Assembly: GCA_026708015.1 (NCBI GenBank)
Contig: JAPOVT010000061.1
Coordinates: 1-63,661 of the forward strand
From: a bacterium
GTDB taxonomy: Bacteria > Actinomycetota > Acidimicrobiia > Acidimicrobiales > Bin134
DNA: 63,661 nucleotides
Direction: 5' to 3'
Shown here one piece after another: positions 53,875-63,107 of the stretch. The notes beneath the pieces were generated by a model. That model did not search any database. It worked only from the letters and a program-made list of their open reading frames with translations, and was not told where the DNA came from. Within the stretch, counting starts at the first letter, position 1; every line of letters begins with the position of its first letter. The translations under genes were made by a program, and so were the position numbers.

Positions 53875-54642
53875 CTAATGCTCTTCGCCGAAGAACTTCG
53901 ACGGAGTGATCCAACCCTGCTGCACCGCCAACGCGACCCCCTGGATCTGGTTGCGAACACCAAGGCGGGCCCACAAGGCTTCCAAGAGCCGGTACATACC
54001 CCTTACTGACGTCTGGTTGCGATTAGCGAGTTCCGAAATCGGTTCCTGGAAGGCCACCGAGATGATCCACTCGATTTCTATGGAAGTCGGTACCCCATCC
54101 AAGTACAACTCGCAGCCACGTGCCACCGCATCCACTGCCCTACGTAGCCGATCGACCCCCGCTGGATGCAGTAACTCGGCAAAGAGCTCATACCGCAACA
54201 CAGCAGGAGGCACCGAACTGATCTGCTCTATCCCAGTCGTAGAAGCAACAGATGCCACCTGGGGCACCTCATGCAGTGCTTCGCCTGTCGTCCTCAAGAA
54301 TTCGGCGAAGATCTTCCAGTCGTCAGTCAACTCTTCACCTGGCGCCGTGTTGTCCATCAGCCCAGCACAATGCCTGCTGGCATCGGCAACTCCCCTCAAA
54401 TAGCCGGAGCTCAGGCTCTCCGCGTAGACGGTACGGGCCTTGCGCTGAAACTCGATCCTCCAGGGCTTTCGAAACCGGCCCGGCCCGTGGCCCAAGCTGT
54501 GGGCTTCTGACACGCACTCCAAGAGATGGGCAGTCCGCACAGCGAAAGACCTGATCGACCCCCACGCCGTATTGCTGGAATCCACTAGTCCAATGTAGGA
54601 GATGTGTAAGTCACCTCGGCCATCATGGCTGATCTTCCGCAT
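53875..54642 (-). CDS. LuxR-like HTH protein with novel N-terminal domain (paralogue 2)
   Basis: 255 aa, ATG start. Lines up with the downstream paralogue at SEAHSLGHGPGRFRKPWRIEFQ, ADASRHCAGLMDNTAPGEE, VLRYELFAELLHPAGVDRLR and in the HTH part (ISELANRNQTSVRGMYRLLEALWARLGV, then IQGVALAVQQGWI). The first HTH helix is more diverged than in paralogue 1. A 128-bp gap separates the two genes. Together with the secreted protein they form the low-GC islet. Confidence 0.75.
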   Translation of the reverse strand: MRKISHDGRGDLHISYIGLVDSSNTAWGSIRSFAVRTAHLLECVSEAHSLGHGPGRFRKPWRIEFQRKARTVYAESLSSGYLRGVADASRHCAGLMDNTAPGEELTDDWKIFAEFLRTTGEALHEVPQVASVASTTGIEQISSVPPAVLRYELFAELLHPAGVDRLRRAVDAVARGCELYLDGVPTSIEIEWIISVAFQEPISELANRNQTSVRGMYRLLEALWARLGVRNQIQGVALAVQQGWITPSKFFGEEH

Positions 54643-54685
54643 TCACTGCTCGACAAGGGAGCCGCTAACAGAACCATCCTAGGCT

Positions 54686-54721
54686 GGCGAAATCCGCGGT
54701 CGAGTCGTCATCGACGTCAAC
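54686..54721. repeat. 36-bp direct repeat, right copy (remnant of a reductase 3' end)
   Basis: Same 36 bases as 51693-51728 with two changes. In frame it reads GEIRGRVVIDVNR followed by TAG, the end of a quinone-reductase/AcuI-type gene with no gene body before it. Either an attachment-site duplication made by an inserted element or the tail of a deleted paralogue. Confidence 0.8.
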
Positions 54722-54797
54722 CGTTAGCCAGCGGTGACCTACGCCCATCGCACCCCCCTTGTTTGAATGAGCGGACACGTCATCCATTGAGGCAGTG

Positions 54798-54825
54798 GTA
54801 TATACGCTTATGAATTTGTATATAC
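54798..54825. promoter_or_regulatory. Twin palindromic boxes GTATATAC, candidate VapB operator
   Basis: Two copies of the self-complementary octamer GTATATAC at 54798 and 54818, exactly 20 bp apart (two helical turns), just upstream of the antitoxin GTG at 54834. The second overlaps a likely -10 region. Confidence 0.7.
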
Positions 54826-54833
54826 TGCTCTTC

Positions 54834-55028
54834 GTGGGAAAACACTTGATCGATATTGACGAGAAGGCTCTCTCCGCGGCTCGTGCAGAGTTGGGAACCG
54901 ACACCATCAAGGCAACAGTCAATGCTGCACTAGAGGCCGCAGCCTTTCCCCGCGCCCCGCGAGTCGCCAAAGCACTCGACACGCTTGCTGATTCCAAACT
55001 TGAGGACCGTGAGCACGCGTGGCGCTGA
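54834..55028 (+). CDS. VapB-family antitoxin
   Basis: 64 aa from GTG 54834; a longer frame from 54795 reads through the operator boxes and is unlikely. KHLIDIDEKALSAARAELG followed by TIKATVNAALEAA is the VapB pattern common in actinobacteria. Overlaps the toxin start by 10 bp. Confidence 0.85.
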   Translation: MGKHLIDIDEKALSAARAELGTDTIKATVNAALEAAAFPRAPRVAKALDTLADSKLEDREHAWR

Positions 55029-55432
55029 CCCACCTTTTCGATACCAGCGTTCTGACACGACTGTCTCAACCCTCTATCCGAGAGGTAGTAGAACCGCTGG
55101 CTGTTGCCGGTCATGCGGCCCGGTCTGGCATAACTGATCTGGAAATCGGATTCTCCGCCCGAAACGCCGACGAGTGGGACCGGCTCGCCAGCAGCCTCTC
55201 AGAATTGCGGCTCGTGGAGACGACCGCCGAGCATATGCGTCGAGCACGCCAGACCCAGCGCCTATTGGCCGAGGAAGGCTTACGGGGGCGCAAGGTTCCC
55301 GACCTACTCATCGCGGCCGCTGCCGAACTAGAGCAACTCACCCTGCTTCACTACGACTCCGATTTAGACTTCATTGCTACCGCAACCGGCCAAAGGTGCG
55401 AATGGGTGGTCCCGCGGGGGTCGGTGGACTAG
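55019..55432 (+). CDS. VapC-family PIN ribonuclease toxin
   Basis: 137 aa, GTG start. LFDTSVLTRL has the first Asp, GITDLEIGFSARN the Glu, VPDLLIAAAAEL the third acidic residue and LHYDSDLDFIA the fourth. Third VapBC-type module of the window. Confidence 0.9.
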   Translation: MALTHLFDTSVLTRLSQPSIREVVEPLAVAGHAARSGITDLEIGFSARNADEWDRLASSLSELRLVETTAEHMRRARQTQRLLAEEGLRGRKVPDLLIAAAAELEQLTLLHYDSDLDFIATATGQRCEWVVPRGSVD

Positions 55433-55509
55433 TTGTGCTAGGAAGGGATCGCCCGCCCAAACCTAAGATGACTGGCATCAACTGGATCGCTCCATAACGG
55501 GGGAGGCCG

Positions 55510-56799
55510 ATGGAACATCACATTGTCATTAGTGCCGACACGCATTGCGGGGCCGACTTGAGGGGCTACCGGCCGTATCTGGAGTCGCGCTATCACGCGG
55601 AGTTCGACGAGTGGGCTGGCTTCATGGACGGGCACAACGAGCGGCGCAAGGCCATGTTCGCCGACATGGAGCGCTCGCCCATGGAGGTTGGAGTGGACGG
55701 CGATCCCGAAGTGTGGGGCCATCGCAACTGGTCGTCATCTGATCGCCTGGCCGAGCAGGAGGCCGACGGCTTCATCGCCGAGGTTCTGTTCCCCAACACT
55801 CAGCCCCCGTTTGCCCCGCCCGCCGCCACCGCATTCGAAGCCCCGCCCTACTCCGACAACTTCGAGCACCGCTGGGCCGGGCTGCGGGCCCACAACCGGT
55901 GGGTGGCCGATTTCGTGAGCCAGGCCCCCGAGCGCCGGGCGGGAATCGCCCAGGTGTTCTTGGGCGACGTAGAAGGATCGGTCAAAGAGATCGAGTGGGC
56001 TGCCGAGAATGGGTTGCAGGGCGGCGTGCTGATCCCTGGCGCTCCCCCCGACTCGCCGTTTGAGCCGCTGTACTCCAAGTCATACGAGCCCATCTGGGCT
56101 GCCACCGCGGCCGCTGGCCTACCGCTGAACCATCACGCCGGCGGCGGGTCGCCCAACTACGGCAACCATTTCCCCTCGTCGCTGGCCATGTTCGTGCTGG
56201 AGGCCACCTGGTGGACTCAGCGGGCATTGTGGCACCTCATGTTCTCAGGCGTGTTCGAGCGCTATCCCACGCTGAAGTACGTGACCACCGAAACCGGAAC
56301 CGCGTGGGTACCCGACACACTGGAGAAGCTGGAGAGCTTCTTCCACCGGATGCGCTATTCCAAGTACGGATCGGAGACCGTGTTCGGCAGCCAGGCAGTG
56401 GCCGATATGTCGCTCACCCCCAACGAGTACTTCGCCCGCCAGTGCTACATCGGGGCGTCGTTCCTGCGGCCGTCGGAGGCTCTGCTAACACGAACCGTCG
56501 GCACCGACCGGGTCATGTGGGGTTCCGACTACCCCCATATCGAGGGGTCGCATCCCCATACCCAAGAGCACCTGCGGCTCACCTTCGCCAACCTCACAGA
56601 GGAGGAAACCACTCAAATCCTCACCACCAACGCTGCTGAGGTGTACGGGTTCGACTTGGAGGCGCTGGCCCCGCTGGCCGAGCAGTTCTGCCCCACCAAG
56701 GCCGAGGTGGCCACTCCCATCGACTACTCCGACATACCGGAGCGGGCCAAGGGCTGCCCGGGCATGAACCCCCTCAACCAGATCCAGCCCGCGGCTTAA
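55510..56799 (+). CDS. Amidohydrolase-2 family metal-dependent hydrolase/decarboxylase
   Basis: 429 aa, ATG after GGGGGAGG. VISADTHCGADLRGY replaces the usual DxHxH opening; metal-site His in LPLNHHAGGGSPNYG, and the late Asp in VMWGSDYPHIEGSHPHT. Members are decarboxylases or hydrolases of aromatic and cyclic acids in actinobacterial catabolism. Start of a degradative gene group. Confidence 0.88.
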   Translation: MEHHIVISADTHCGADLRGYRPYLESRYHAEFDEWAGFMDGHNERRKAMFADMERSPMEVGVDGDPEVWGHRNWSSSDRLAEQEADGFIAEVLFPNTQPPFAPPAATAFEAPPYSDNFEHRWAGLRAHNRWVADFVSQAPERRAGIAQVFLGDVEGSVKEIEWAAENGLQGGVLIPGAPPDSPFEPLYSKSYEPIWAATAAAGLPLNHHAGGGSPNYGNHFPSSLAMFVLEATWWTQRALWHLMFSGVFERYPTLKYVTTETGTAWVPDTLEKLESFFHRMRYSKYGSETVFGSQAVADMSLTPNEYFARQCYIGASFLRPSEALLTRTVGTDRVMWGSDYPHIEGSHPHTQEHLRLTFANLTEEETTQILTTNAAEVYGFDLEALAPLAEQFCPTKAEVATPIDYSDIPERAKGCPGMNPLNQIQPAA

Positions 56800-56811
56800 C
56801 CTGAGTTACCG

Positions 56812-57765
56812 CTAGATCCCCGGGGCCAACGAGGCCAGGAACTCCCGGGTGCGCTGGCTGGAGGCGATGAGCTCGTCGCGGCCATCTCCTACCGGCAGAA
56901 CCCGTACCGACAGGTCGGTGACCCCGGCGTCGGCGAAAGAGCGCAACCGGGTCAGAACCGCGGCTTCGTCGCCGACAGCCATGATGTCCGACACCCCCTC
57001 GGCGTCGCCCCGATCCAACAGCCGCTGATAGTTGGGGGACACCTCGGCCTCGGCCAGCAGTCGCTCGGCCCGGTCTTTGGCCGCGTCCACCTCTCCCAGG
57101 CCGCACAAGCACACCGGCACCCCGGCCACAATCCGAGGGGGTGGTCGACCGGCCTCGGCCGCAGCCTGGTTGATACGGGGGGCGATGAACTCGCCGATGG
57201 CCCGCTCGTCGGCCAGCCACAGCGTGGTGCCGTCGGCGCGGGTGCCGGCCAGCCGCAGCATGACCGGTCCCAGCGCAGCTAGCAAGATAGGGGTGGCGGG
57301 CTGGTCGGTGATATCGAGTGGGTTGTCGATCTGGAAGTGCTCGTTTTGCACCCGAACAGGGCCGGGGCCGCCCAGCGCTTGGTCCAACACGTCGAGATAC
57401 GACCGGATCTGCGCCGCCGGCCGGTCATAGGACAACCCCAGCATGTCCTCCACGATCCAGTGGTGCGACGGGCCCAATCCCAAAACGAATCGGCCCTCAC
57501 AAGCCAGCTGCACCGAGAGCACCTGCTGGCACAGCGCGATGGGGTGACGGGTTTGGGCCACCACCACCGCAGTTCCCACTTCCACCGTCGAGGTGGCCGA
57601 CCCGATCAACGCAGCCGCCGTCATGGCGTCGAACTCGTCGGGTATCTGCGGAATCCACACCGACGCGAACCCGGCCGCTTCGGCCTGTTGGGCCGCTTCG
57701 ATCATTCGGGCTTTCTTGGTGTCGTATCGGCGCCGTTCCGGCCCGACCATCAGTCCTATTCGCAC
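56812..57765 (-). CDS. LLM-class F420-dependent oxidoreductase
   Basis: 317 aa, GTG start. Luciferase-like TIM barrel: MRIGLMVGPERRR, AEAAGFASVWIPQ, VEVGTAVVVAQTRHP and FVLGLGPSHHWIVEDMLG are the landmarks of F420 binding members. Substrate unknown. Convergent with the amidohydrolase, divergent from the CMD-like gene. Confidence 0.9.
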   Translation of the reverse strand: MRIGLMVGPERRRYDTKKARMIEAAQQAEAAGFASVWIPQIPDEFDAMTAAALIGSATSTVEVGTAVVVAQTRHPIALCQQVLSVQLACEGRFVLGLGPSHHWIVEDMLGLSYDRPAAQIRSYLDVLDQALGGPGPVRVQNEHFQIDNPLDITDQPATPILLAALGPVMLRLAGTRADGTTLWLADERAIGEFIAPRINQAAAEAGRPPPRIVAGVPVCLCGLGEVDAAKDRAERLLAEAEVSPNYQRLLDRGDAEGVSDIMAVGDEAAVLTRLRSFADAGVTDLSVRVLPVGDGRDELIASSQRTREFLASLAPGI

Positions 57766-57870
57766 AGCAACTCCTCAGCCTCGTTCATATCAGACGCCGG
57801 CGGCCATCGGCGTTGATCTCGGTCTTCAATGAGTCGGTTACCATCCGGGCGGAAAGCCAAGGAGGATCGG

Positions 57871-58515
57871 GTGAGTAGCTCGGCCGACAACATCGACATC
57901 CCTGCCAGCCAGCCGCGAATCGCTCCGCTAGAGCTGTCTGAGTGGACACCCGAGGCATTTGCCGCCATGGAGCCAATGCGCCCACCGGCAGGCTCCGCCT
58001 ACGACAAGCGCAAGGCCGACCGCAAACAGCAGGTGAGGCGCCCCAACAACGCTCTGTCGGTTTTGGCCCGCTATCCCGAGCTGGCCGAGGCGTTCCTGGC
58101 TTTCAACCGCCACCTGCTCTACTTCAACACCCTGCCTGGGAGGGCCATCGAGTTGGCAGTGTTGCGGGTGGCGTGGCTGCGCCGAAGCGAATACGAGTGG
58201 GTCCAGCACGCGGCCGCGGCCCTTGAAGTGGGACTTACCGCCGAGGAAATCGACCGCACCGCCGCCGATTCAGTAGACGGCTGGACGGCTGACAACGCTT
58301 TGTTGCTGCGGGCGGTAGACGAGCTCCACCACAACCACGGCTGGTCGGACGACACATGGAACGAGTTGGCCGAGGCGTTCGACACCCGCCAGATCATGGA
58401 CCTGCTCTTCACCGTGGGGGCCTACGACACCTTGGCGGTGGCGTTCAACTGCTTCGACCTGCCCCTTGATCCCGAGCTTGAGGGCAAGGGCTTCCCCTCT
58501 GGAGCCGAGGGCTAA
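57871..58515 (+). CDS. Carboxymuconolactone decarboxylase-like protein
   Basis: 214 aa from GTG 57871 with AAGGAGG before it; a start at 57829 would leave that site inside the gene. RPNNALSVLARYPELAEAFLAFNRHLLY, LPGRAIELAVLRVAWLRRSEYEWVQH. The CxxC of AhpD peroxidases is absent (EYEWVQH), so it is a non-redox CMD relative. 3 bp before the acyl-CoA ligase. Confidence 0.88.
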   Translation: MSSSADNIDIPASQPRIAPLELSEWTPEAFAAMEPMRPPAGSAYDKRKADRKQQVRRPNNALSVLARYPELAEAFLAFNRHLLYFNTLPGRAIELAVLRVAWLRRSEYEWVQHAAAALEVGLTAEEIDRTAADSVDGWTADNALLLRAVDELHHNHGWSDDTWNELAEAFDTRQIMDLLFTVGAYDTLAVAFNCFDLPLDPELEGKGFPSGAEG

Positions 58516-58518
58516 TCG

Positions 58519-60042
58519 GTGTCGGAGCTGTTCCCGCCGCTGGACTATCCCCAGGGCACCAGCGTCCACAGCTTGCTGGAGTCGGCCGCCGACCAAATCG
58601 GCGACCGGGTGGCCATTCGGTTCGAGGACCGATTCCTGACCTACGAGGAATTCAACCAACAGGCCGACGGGTTCGCCCGTCTGTTGGCCGAACGGGGCGT
58701 GTCGGCCCGCCAGCGAGTGGCGGTGATGGCCTCCAACCGGCCTGAGTTCTTCACCGCCGTGTTTGGCATCCTCAAGCTCGGGGCCTCGGCGGTGATGATC
58801 AGCTCGGCGTGGAAGCAAGCCGAAGTCGCCCACGCTGCCGGCCTGACCGAACCGGTGCTGGCCATCACCGACGGCGACACCCACCTGCGCCTTCCTCCTC
58901 AACTGGCCGACCGGGTGATCCATCTCGACGACGATTCCGCCATAGCCGCCCTGGCCGACACCTCAGCCGAACCTATGGCCGTCGAACTGGAATGGGACCA
59001 GACCGAGGCCGTGCTGGTGTTCAGCTCCGGCACTACCGGCATGCCCAAGGCGGTGCGCCACACCCACGCCAGCATCGGCGCGGCCATCGTCATTTGGGGA
59101 TCGGCGCTCGGCCTCACCGCCGATGACCGGTTCCAAATCGCCACCCCTCCCTTCCACATCCTCGGGCTGCTCAACCTTCTGGCCTCGGTGTGGGCGGGGT
59201 CGTCGGTGCGGCTCCACCCCCGATTCGACCTAGACGCAGTTCTGTCCGCCGTCGAGACCGACCGCATCACCCTGGAGATGGCGGTGGCGCCGATAGCCCT
59301 GGCCATGGCGAACCATCCCCGCCTGGAGGAGTACGACCTGTCGTCGCTGCGCTACATCATGTGGGGGGCCACCCCGGTTACCGAGAGCGTGGCCCGGCGG
59401 GTAACTGAGCGAACCGGCGTTGGCTTTTTGCCCGCATACGGGGCCAGCGAGATGCCGGTCATCACCAGCAATCCGGTACACCGACCTGATCTGTGGCGGC
59501 TGGATTCTGCCGGCCTGCCCGTTCACGATGTCCGAGTTCGCATTGCCGACTTGGAGACCGGAGCGGTGCTGTCCTCGGGCGAGGCCGGCGAGATTCAGGC
59601 ACAGAGCCCGGCGAGAATGGCTGGCTATCTGCCCGCCGAGGCCAACGCCGACGCGTTCACCGACGGCTGGTATCGCACCGGCGATGTGGGTTGGATGGAA
59701 CCCGACGGGTGGCTGCACATCACCGACCGGGTGAAAGAGATGATCAAAGTCAGGGGCTTCCAAGTTGCCCCCGCCGAGGTGGAGGCAGTGCTGCTGGGCC
59801 ATCCCGGGGTGGTTGACTGCGCAGTGTTCGGGATTCCCGACCCCGATTCCGGCGAAGCGGTGGCCGCCGCCGTGCAGCTTGCGGAAAACGCCGACACTTC
59901 CGTCGACGAGCTCAAGGCCCTGGTGGCCGACACCTTGGCCTCCTACAAGAGCCTCCACACCGTGCTCGTGGTGGAGTCCGTCCCCCGACTGCCGTCGGGC
60001 AAGACCCTGCGGCGAGAGCTGAAGCGCCAGTTCGAGACCTAG
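58519..60042 (+). CDS. Class I acyl-CoA ligase
   Basis: 507 aa, GTG start. P-loop SSGTTGMPKAV, substrate-pocket region PAYGASEMPVI, YRTGDVGWMEPDGWL, hinge RVKEMIKVRGFQVAPAEVE, and catalytic Lys in LPSGKTLRREL. Co-directional with the CMD-like gene. Its end overlaps by 4 bp the end of a second ligase gene on the other strand. Confidence 0.92.
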   Translation: MSELFPPLDYPQGTSVHSLLESAADQIGDRVAIRFEDRFLTYEEFNQQADGFARLLAERGVSARQRVAVMASNRPEFFTAVFGILKLGASAVMISSAWKQAEVAHAAGLTEPVLAITDGDTHLRLPPQLADRVIHLDDDSAIAALADTSAEPMAVELEWDQTEAVLVFSSGTTGMPKAVRHTHASIGAAIVIWGSALGLTADDRFQIATPPFHILGLLNLLASVWAGSSVRLHPRFDLDAVLSAVETDRITLEMAVAPIALAMANHPRLEEYDLSSLRYIMWGATPVTESVARRVTERTGVGFLPAYGASEMPVITSNPVHRPDLWRLDSAGLPVHDVRVRIADLETGAVLSSGEAGEIQAQSPARMAGYLPAEANADAFTDGWYRTGDVGWMEPDGWLHITDRVKEMIKVRGFQVAPAEVEAVLLGHPGVVDCAVFGIPDPDSGEAVAAAVQLAENADTSVDELKALVADTLASYKSLHTVLVVESVPRLPSGKTLRRELKRQFET

Positions 60043-61622
60043 GAACCCTTCAGCAGTTCGTCTTTCATCACCTTGCCGGTGGCATTCAGCGGAAACGACT
60101 GCCGTAGCACCACCGACCGGGGCACCTTGTAGTTGGCCATGCGCTCCCGGCACCAGGCGATCACCTCGTCGGGTTCGACCGCCGATTCCGGCCGGGGCAC
60201 GATGAAGGCCCGGCCCACCTCTCCCAGACGCTCGTCAGGCACCCCCACCACCGCAGCCTGGGCCACCCCCGAATGGCCTAAGAGCGTGTTCTCGATCTCG
60301 GCGGGGTAGGCGTTGAACCCCCCGACGATGAACATGTCCTTGATGCGACCGGCGATCCTCAGATAACCCCGTTCGTCCATGATCCCCAGGTCACCGGTGT
60401 GCAGCCATCCATCGGCGTCGATGGCCGAGGCGGTGGCCTCGGGGTCGTCGAAATAGCCGGTCATCACGCTGAACCCTCGCACCAGCACCTCGCCGGTTTC
60501 CCCGGGAGCGGCCTCCCGGTCGCCATCGGCCACCCGGACTTCCAGGTCGGGCAAGGCTCGTCCCGCAGTGGTGGCAATGGTCTCGGAATCGTCGCCGGGC
60601 TGGGTTCCGGTGCAGGTGCCGGCCTCGGTGAGGCCGTAGCCGGTGCAGATGCGCTCGAACGGCAACTCTTCGTGCATCCGGCGGATCAGCTCCACCGGGA
60701 TGTCGGCCGCACCGGTGATGGCCACCCGCAGGCTCGACAGGTCCCGGCCCGAGCGAGATGGGTGGTCGAGGATGGTCTGGTACACGGTCGGCGGACCGGG
60801 CAGCACCGCGATCCACTCGGCCTCGACCAGCTCCAGCACCTGTTCCACATCGAATACCGGCATCGGGTACACCGTCGCCCCCCGCATCAGGCAGGCCAGC
60901 CAGCCGGCCTTGTAGCCGAACATGTGGAAGAAGGGATTGACGACCAGATACCGGTCGCCCTCTCGCAGATCAGCGAAATCGCACCAGTCGGAGAACTGCC
61001 GCAGGGTCTGCCCGTGGGTCATCATCACGCCTTTGGGCGCACCGGTGGTGCCCGACGTGAACAAGATGTCGCTGATCTGGGCGGGACCCACCGCCTGTCG
61101 CCGGGCCTCCACCGCTTCTGGGGATACCGACTCCCCCGCCTTCAGAAATTCAGCCCACGACAGCGCATTAGGCACGTTGTCGGCATCGCCGGGGGGCAAC
61201 ACCACCACCCGCTCCAGCGTCGACAGGCCGGTGTCATCTTGGTGGAACAGCCCGGCGGGGTCGATACCGGCGAACCCGGCTTCGACCACCAAGAGGCGGG
61301 CGCGGCTGCGGGCCAGAATGTAGGCGGCCTCGGCCGGCTTGAAGCGAGTGTTCACCGGCACTAGCGCAGCTCCGGCCGATTGCAGGCCCAGTGCCGCGAT
61401 GATCCATTCCAAGCGGTTGGAGGCCCAGATCGCCACCCGGTCGCCAGCCTGCACTCCAGCCGCCTGCATTGCCGCGGCTGCCTGGTCGGTCAAGCGCCCC
61501 AGCTCCGCGTAGGACAACACGCTGCCGCCCTCCACCACCGCAGGAGCATCGCCGAAGCGGACCGCAGCCCTCTGGGCCATGTGCGGAATGCTGGTGCTGG
61601 CCCAATCCTCCGATGCGCTCAT
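60039..61622 (-). CDS. Class I acyl-CoA ligase, FadD3-like
   Basis: 527 aa. P-loop TSGTTGAPKGVMM, CTGYGLTEAGTCTG, LHTGDLGIMDERGYLRI, FIVGGFNAYPAEIE, catalytic Lys region NATGKVMKDEL. The overall look is close to actinobacterial FadD3 ligases, which activate the steroid ring intermediate HIP, but general medium-chain ligases look alike. 18 bp after the aldehyde dehydrogenase gene, so the two are one operon. Confidence 0.9.
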   Translation of the reverse strand: MSASEDWASTSIPHMAQRAAVRFGDAPAVVEGGSVLSYAELGRLTDQAAAAMQAAGVQAGDRVAIWASNRLEWIIAALGLQSAGAALVPVNTRFKPAEAAYILARSRARLLVVEAGFAGIDPAGLFHQDDTGLSTLERVVVLPPGDADNVPNALSWAEFLKAGESVSPEAVEARRQAVGPAQISDILFTSGTTGAPKGVMMTHGQTLRQFSDWCDFADLREGDRYLVVNPFFHMFGYKAGWLACLMRGATVYPMPVFDVEQVLELVEAEWIAVLPGPPTVYQTILDHPSRSGRDLSSLRVAITGAADIPVELIRRMHEELPFERICTGYGLTEAGTCTGTQPGDDSETIATTAGRALPDLEVRVADGDREAAPGETGEVLVRGFSVMTGYFDDPEATASAIDADGWLHTGDLGIMDERGYLRIAGRIKDMFIVGGFNAYPAEIENTLLGHSGVAQAAVVGVPDERLGEVGRAFIVPRPESAVEPDEVIAWCRERMANYKVPRSVVLRQSFPLNATGKVMKDELLKGS

Positions 61623-61640
61623 GCCGATCCCGCCCTCCGG

Positions 61641-63107
61641 CTAGGCAGCCGGTTCAGCCAGCGTCTTGATCTCGAGGAACTCCTCAAATCCGGCCACGCC
61701 CATCTCCCGGCCGATGCCCGATTGCTTGTAGCCCCCAAACGGGGCATCGGGGGCGTAGTACATGCCACCGTTCACACTGATCGTCCCCGAGCGGATCTGT
61801 CGGGCCACCGCCCGAGCCCGCTCCGGGTCGGCGCTGTTCACCGCGCCCGACAGGCCGTAAATCGAATTGTTGGCAATCCGAACGGCCTCGTCATCGCCCC
61901 CCTCATAGGGAATGATGGCCAGCACCGGCCCGAAGACCTCTTCTTGAGCCACCAGGTCGTTCTCTCCCACTCCGGCAAGCAAGGTGGGCTCGTAGTAGTA
62001 GCCCACCGGCAGGTGATCGGGCCGCTTCCCGCCGGTGACCAGCCTCGCCCCCTGGTCTATGGCGTCGGTCACCAGCTTGTGGACCTTGTCGCGCTGGCGG
62101 GCGTTGATCAGCGGCCCCATCATCATGGAGGGATCGGTCGGATCGCCGTAGGGGATGCTGGCCAACGTGGCCGCCACCACTTCGGCGGCGGTATCGGCCA
62201 TGGCCGCAGGAACCAGCATTCGAGTGGTGATGGCGCACCCCTGTCCGGCGTGGGTGCAGATCATGAACGAGTTCATGGCGGCGGCTGTTTCCACGTCGGC
62301 GTCGTCCAGCACCACATAGGCGCTCTTGCCCCCCAGCTCCAAGAAGGTCTTCTTCACCGTGGCGCTGGCCGCAGCCATGATCTTTCGCCCGGTGGCGGTG
62401 GAGCCGGTGAAGGTAACCATGTCCACATCCGGGTGGGTGGTTAGAACCTCGCCCACCGAGTTCTCCGCTGAGCTCAAGATGTTGACCACTCCGGGAGGGA
62501 TGTCGGTCTCATTGGCGATCAGATGGCCCAGTGCCAGCGCCGACCACGGGGTGTCGGGCGCCCCTTTCAACACCATCGTGTTGCCGGCGGCCAGCGCGGG
62601 GGCCACCTTGGCCAGGTTGAGCTGGACGGGGAAGTTGTAGGCCGTGATGGCGGCCACCACCCCCACGGGCTCGCGCTCGATCCACCGTCGATGGCTGCCC
62701 CCATAGGCCTCGACCACACCGAGGTCTTGGGACCACTGGTATCCGTCCATCATGTCGGCCACCCACTTGACCGACGCCACCGGGGCTTCGAGTTGCGGAC
62801 CGCCGTAGGTGAGCATCACTGGAGAGCCCACCTCGGCCACCGTCAGCTCCCGCATCTCCTCGAGATGGCGCTCCAGCGCGGCATGGAATTGGCGCAGGCA
62901 CCGAGCCCGCAGCTCGTGGTCAGTGGCCCAGCCGGTGGTGTCGAAAGCCCGGCGGGCGGCAGCCACTGCGGCCACCGCATCGGCGTCGGTGGCGTTGGCG
63001 GCCACCCCGAGCACCTCCTCGGTGGCAGGGTTCACCGTCTCGAACACGCCGCTCCCCTCGGCTGCCCTCAGCTCCCCGTCGATCAACAGTTCTTCTTCAT
63101 GCCACAT
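61641..63107 (-). CDS. Aldehyde dehydrogenase
   Basis: 488 aa. NAD(P)-dependent: AITAYNFPVQLNLAKVAPAL, FTGSTATGRKI, general base Glu in LELGGKSAYVVL, nucleophile Cys in HAGQGCAITTR, and EEVFGPVLAIIPY. Full length. Upstream 350 bp contain no other gene on this strand, so the promoter of the ALDH-ligase operon should be there. Confidence 0.94.
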   Translation of the reverse strand: MWHEEELLIDGELRAAEGSGVFETVNPATEEVLGVAANATDADAVAAVAAARRAFDTTGWATDHELRARCLRQFHAALERHLEEMRELTVAEVGSPVMLTYGGPQLEAPVASVKWVADMMDGYQWSQDLGVVEAYGGSHRRWIEREPVGVVAAITAYNFPVQLNLAKVAPALAAGNTMVLKGAPDTPWSALALGHLIANETDIPPGVVNILSSAENSVGEVLTTHPDVDMVTFTGSTATGRKIMAAASATVKKTFLELGGKSAYVVLDDADVETAAAMNSFMICTHAGQGCAITTRMLVPAAMADTAAEVVAATLASIPYGDPTDPSMMMGPLINARQRDKVHKLVTDAIDQGARLVTGGKRPDHLPVGYYYEPTLLAGVGENDLVAQEEVFGPVLAIIPYEGGDDEAVRIANNSIYGLSGAVNSADPERARAVARQIRSGTISVNGGMYYAPDAPFGGYKQSGIGREMGVAGFEEFLEIKTLAEPAA

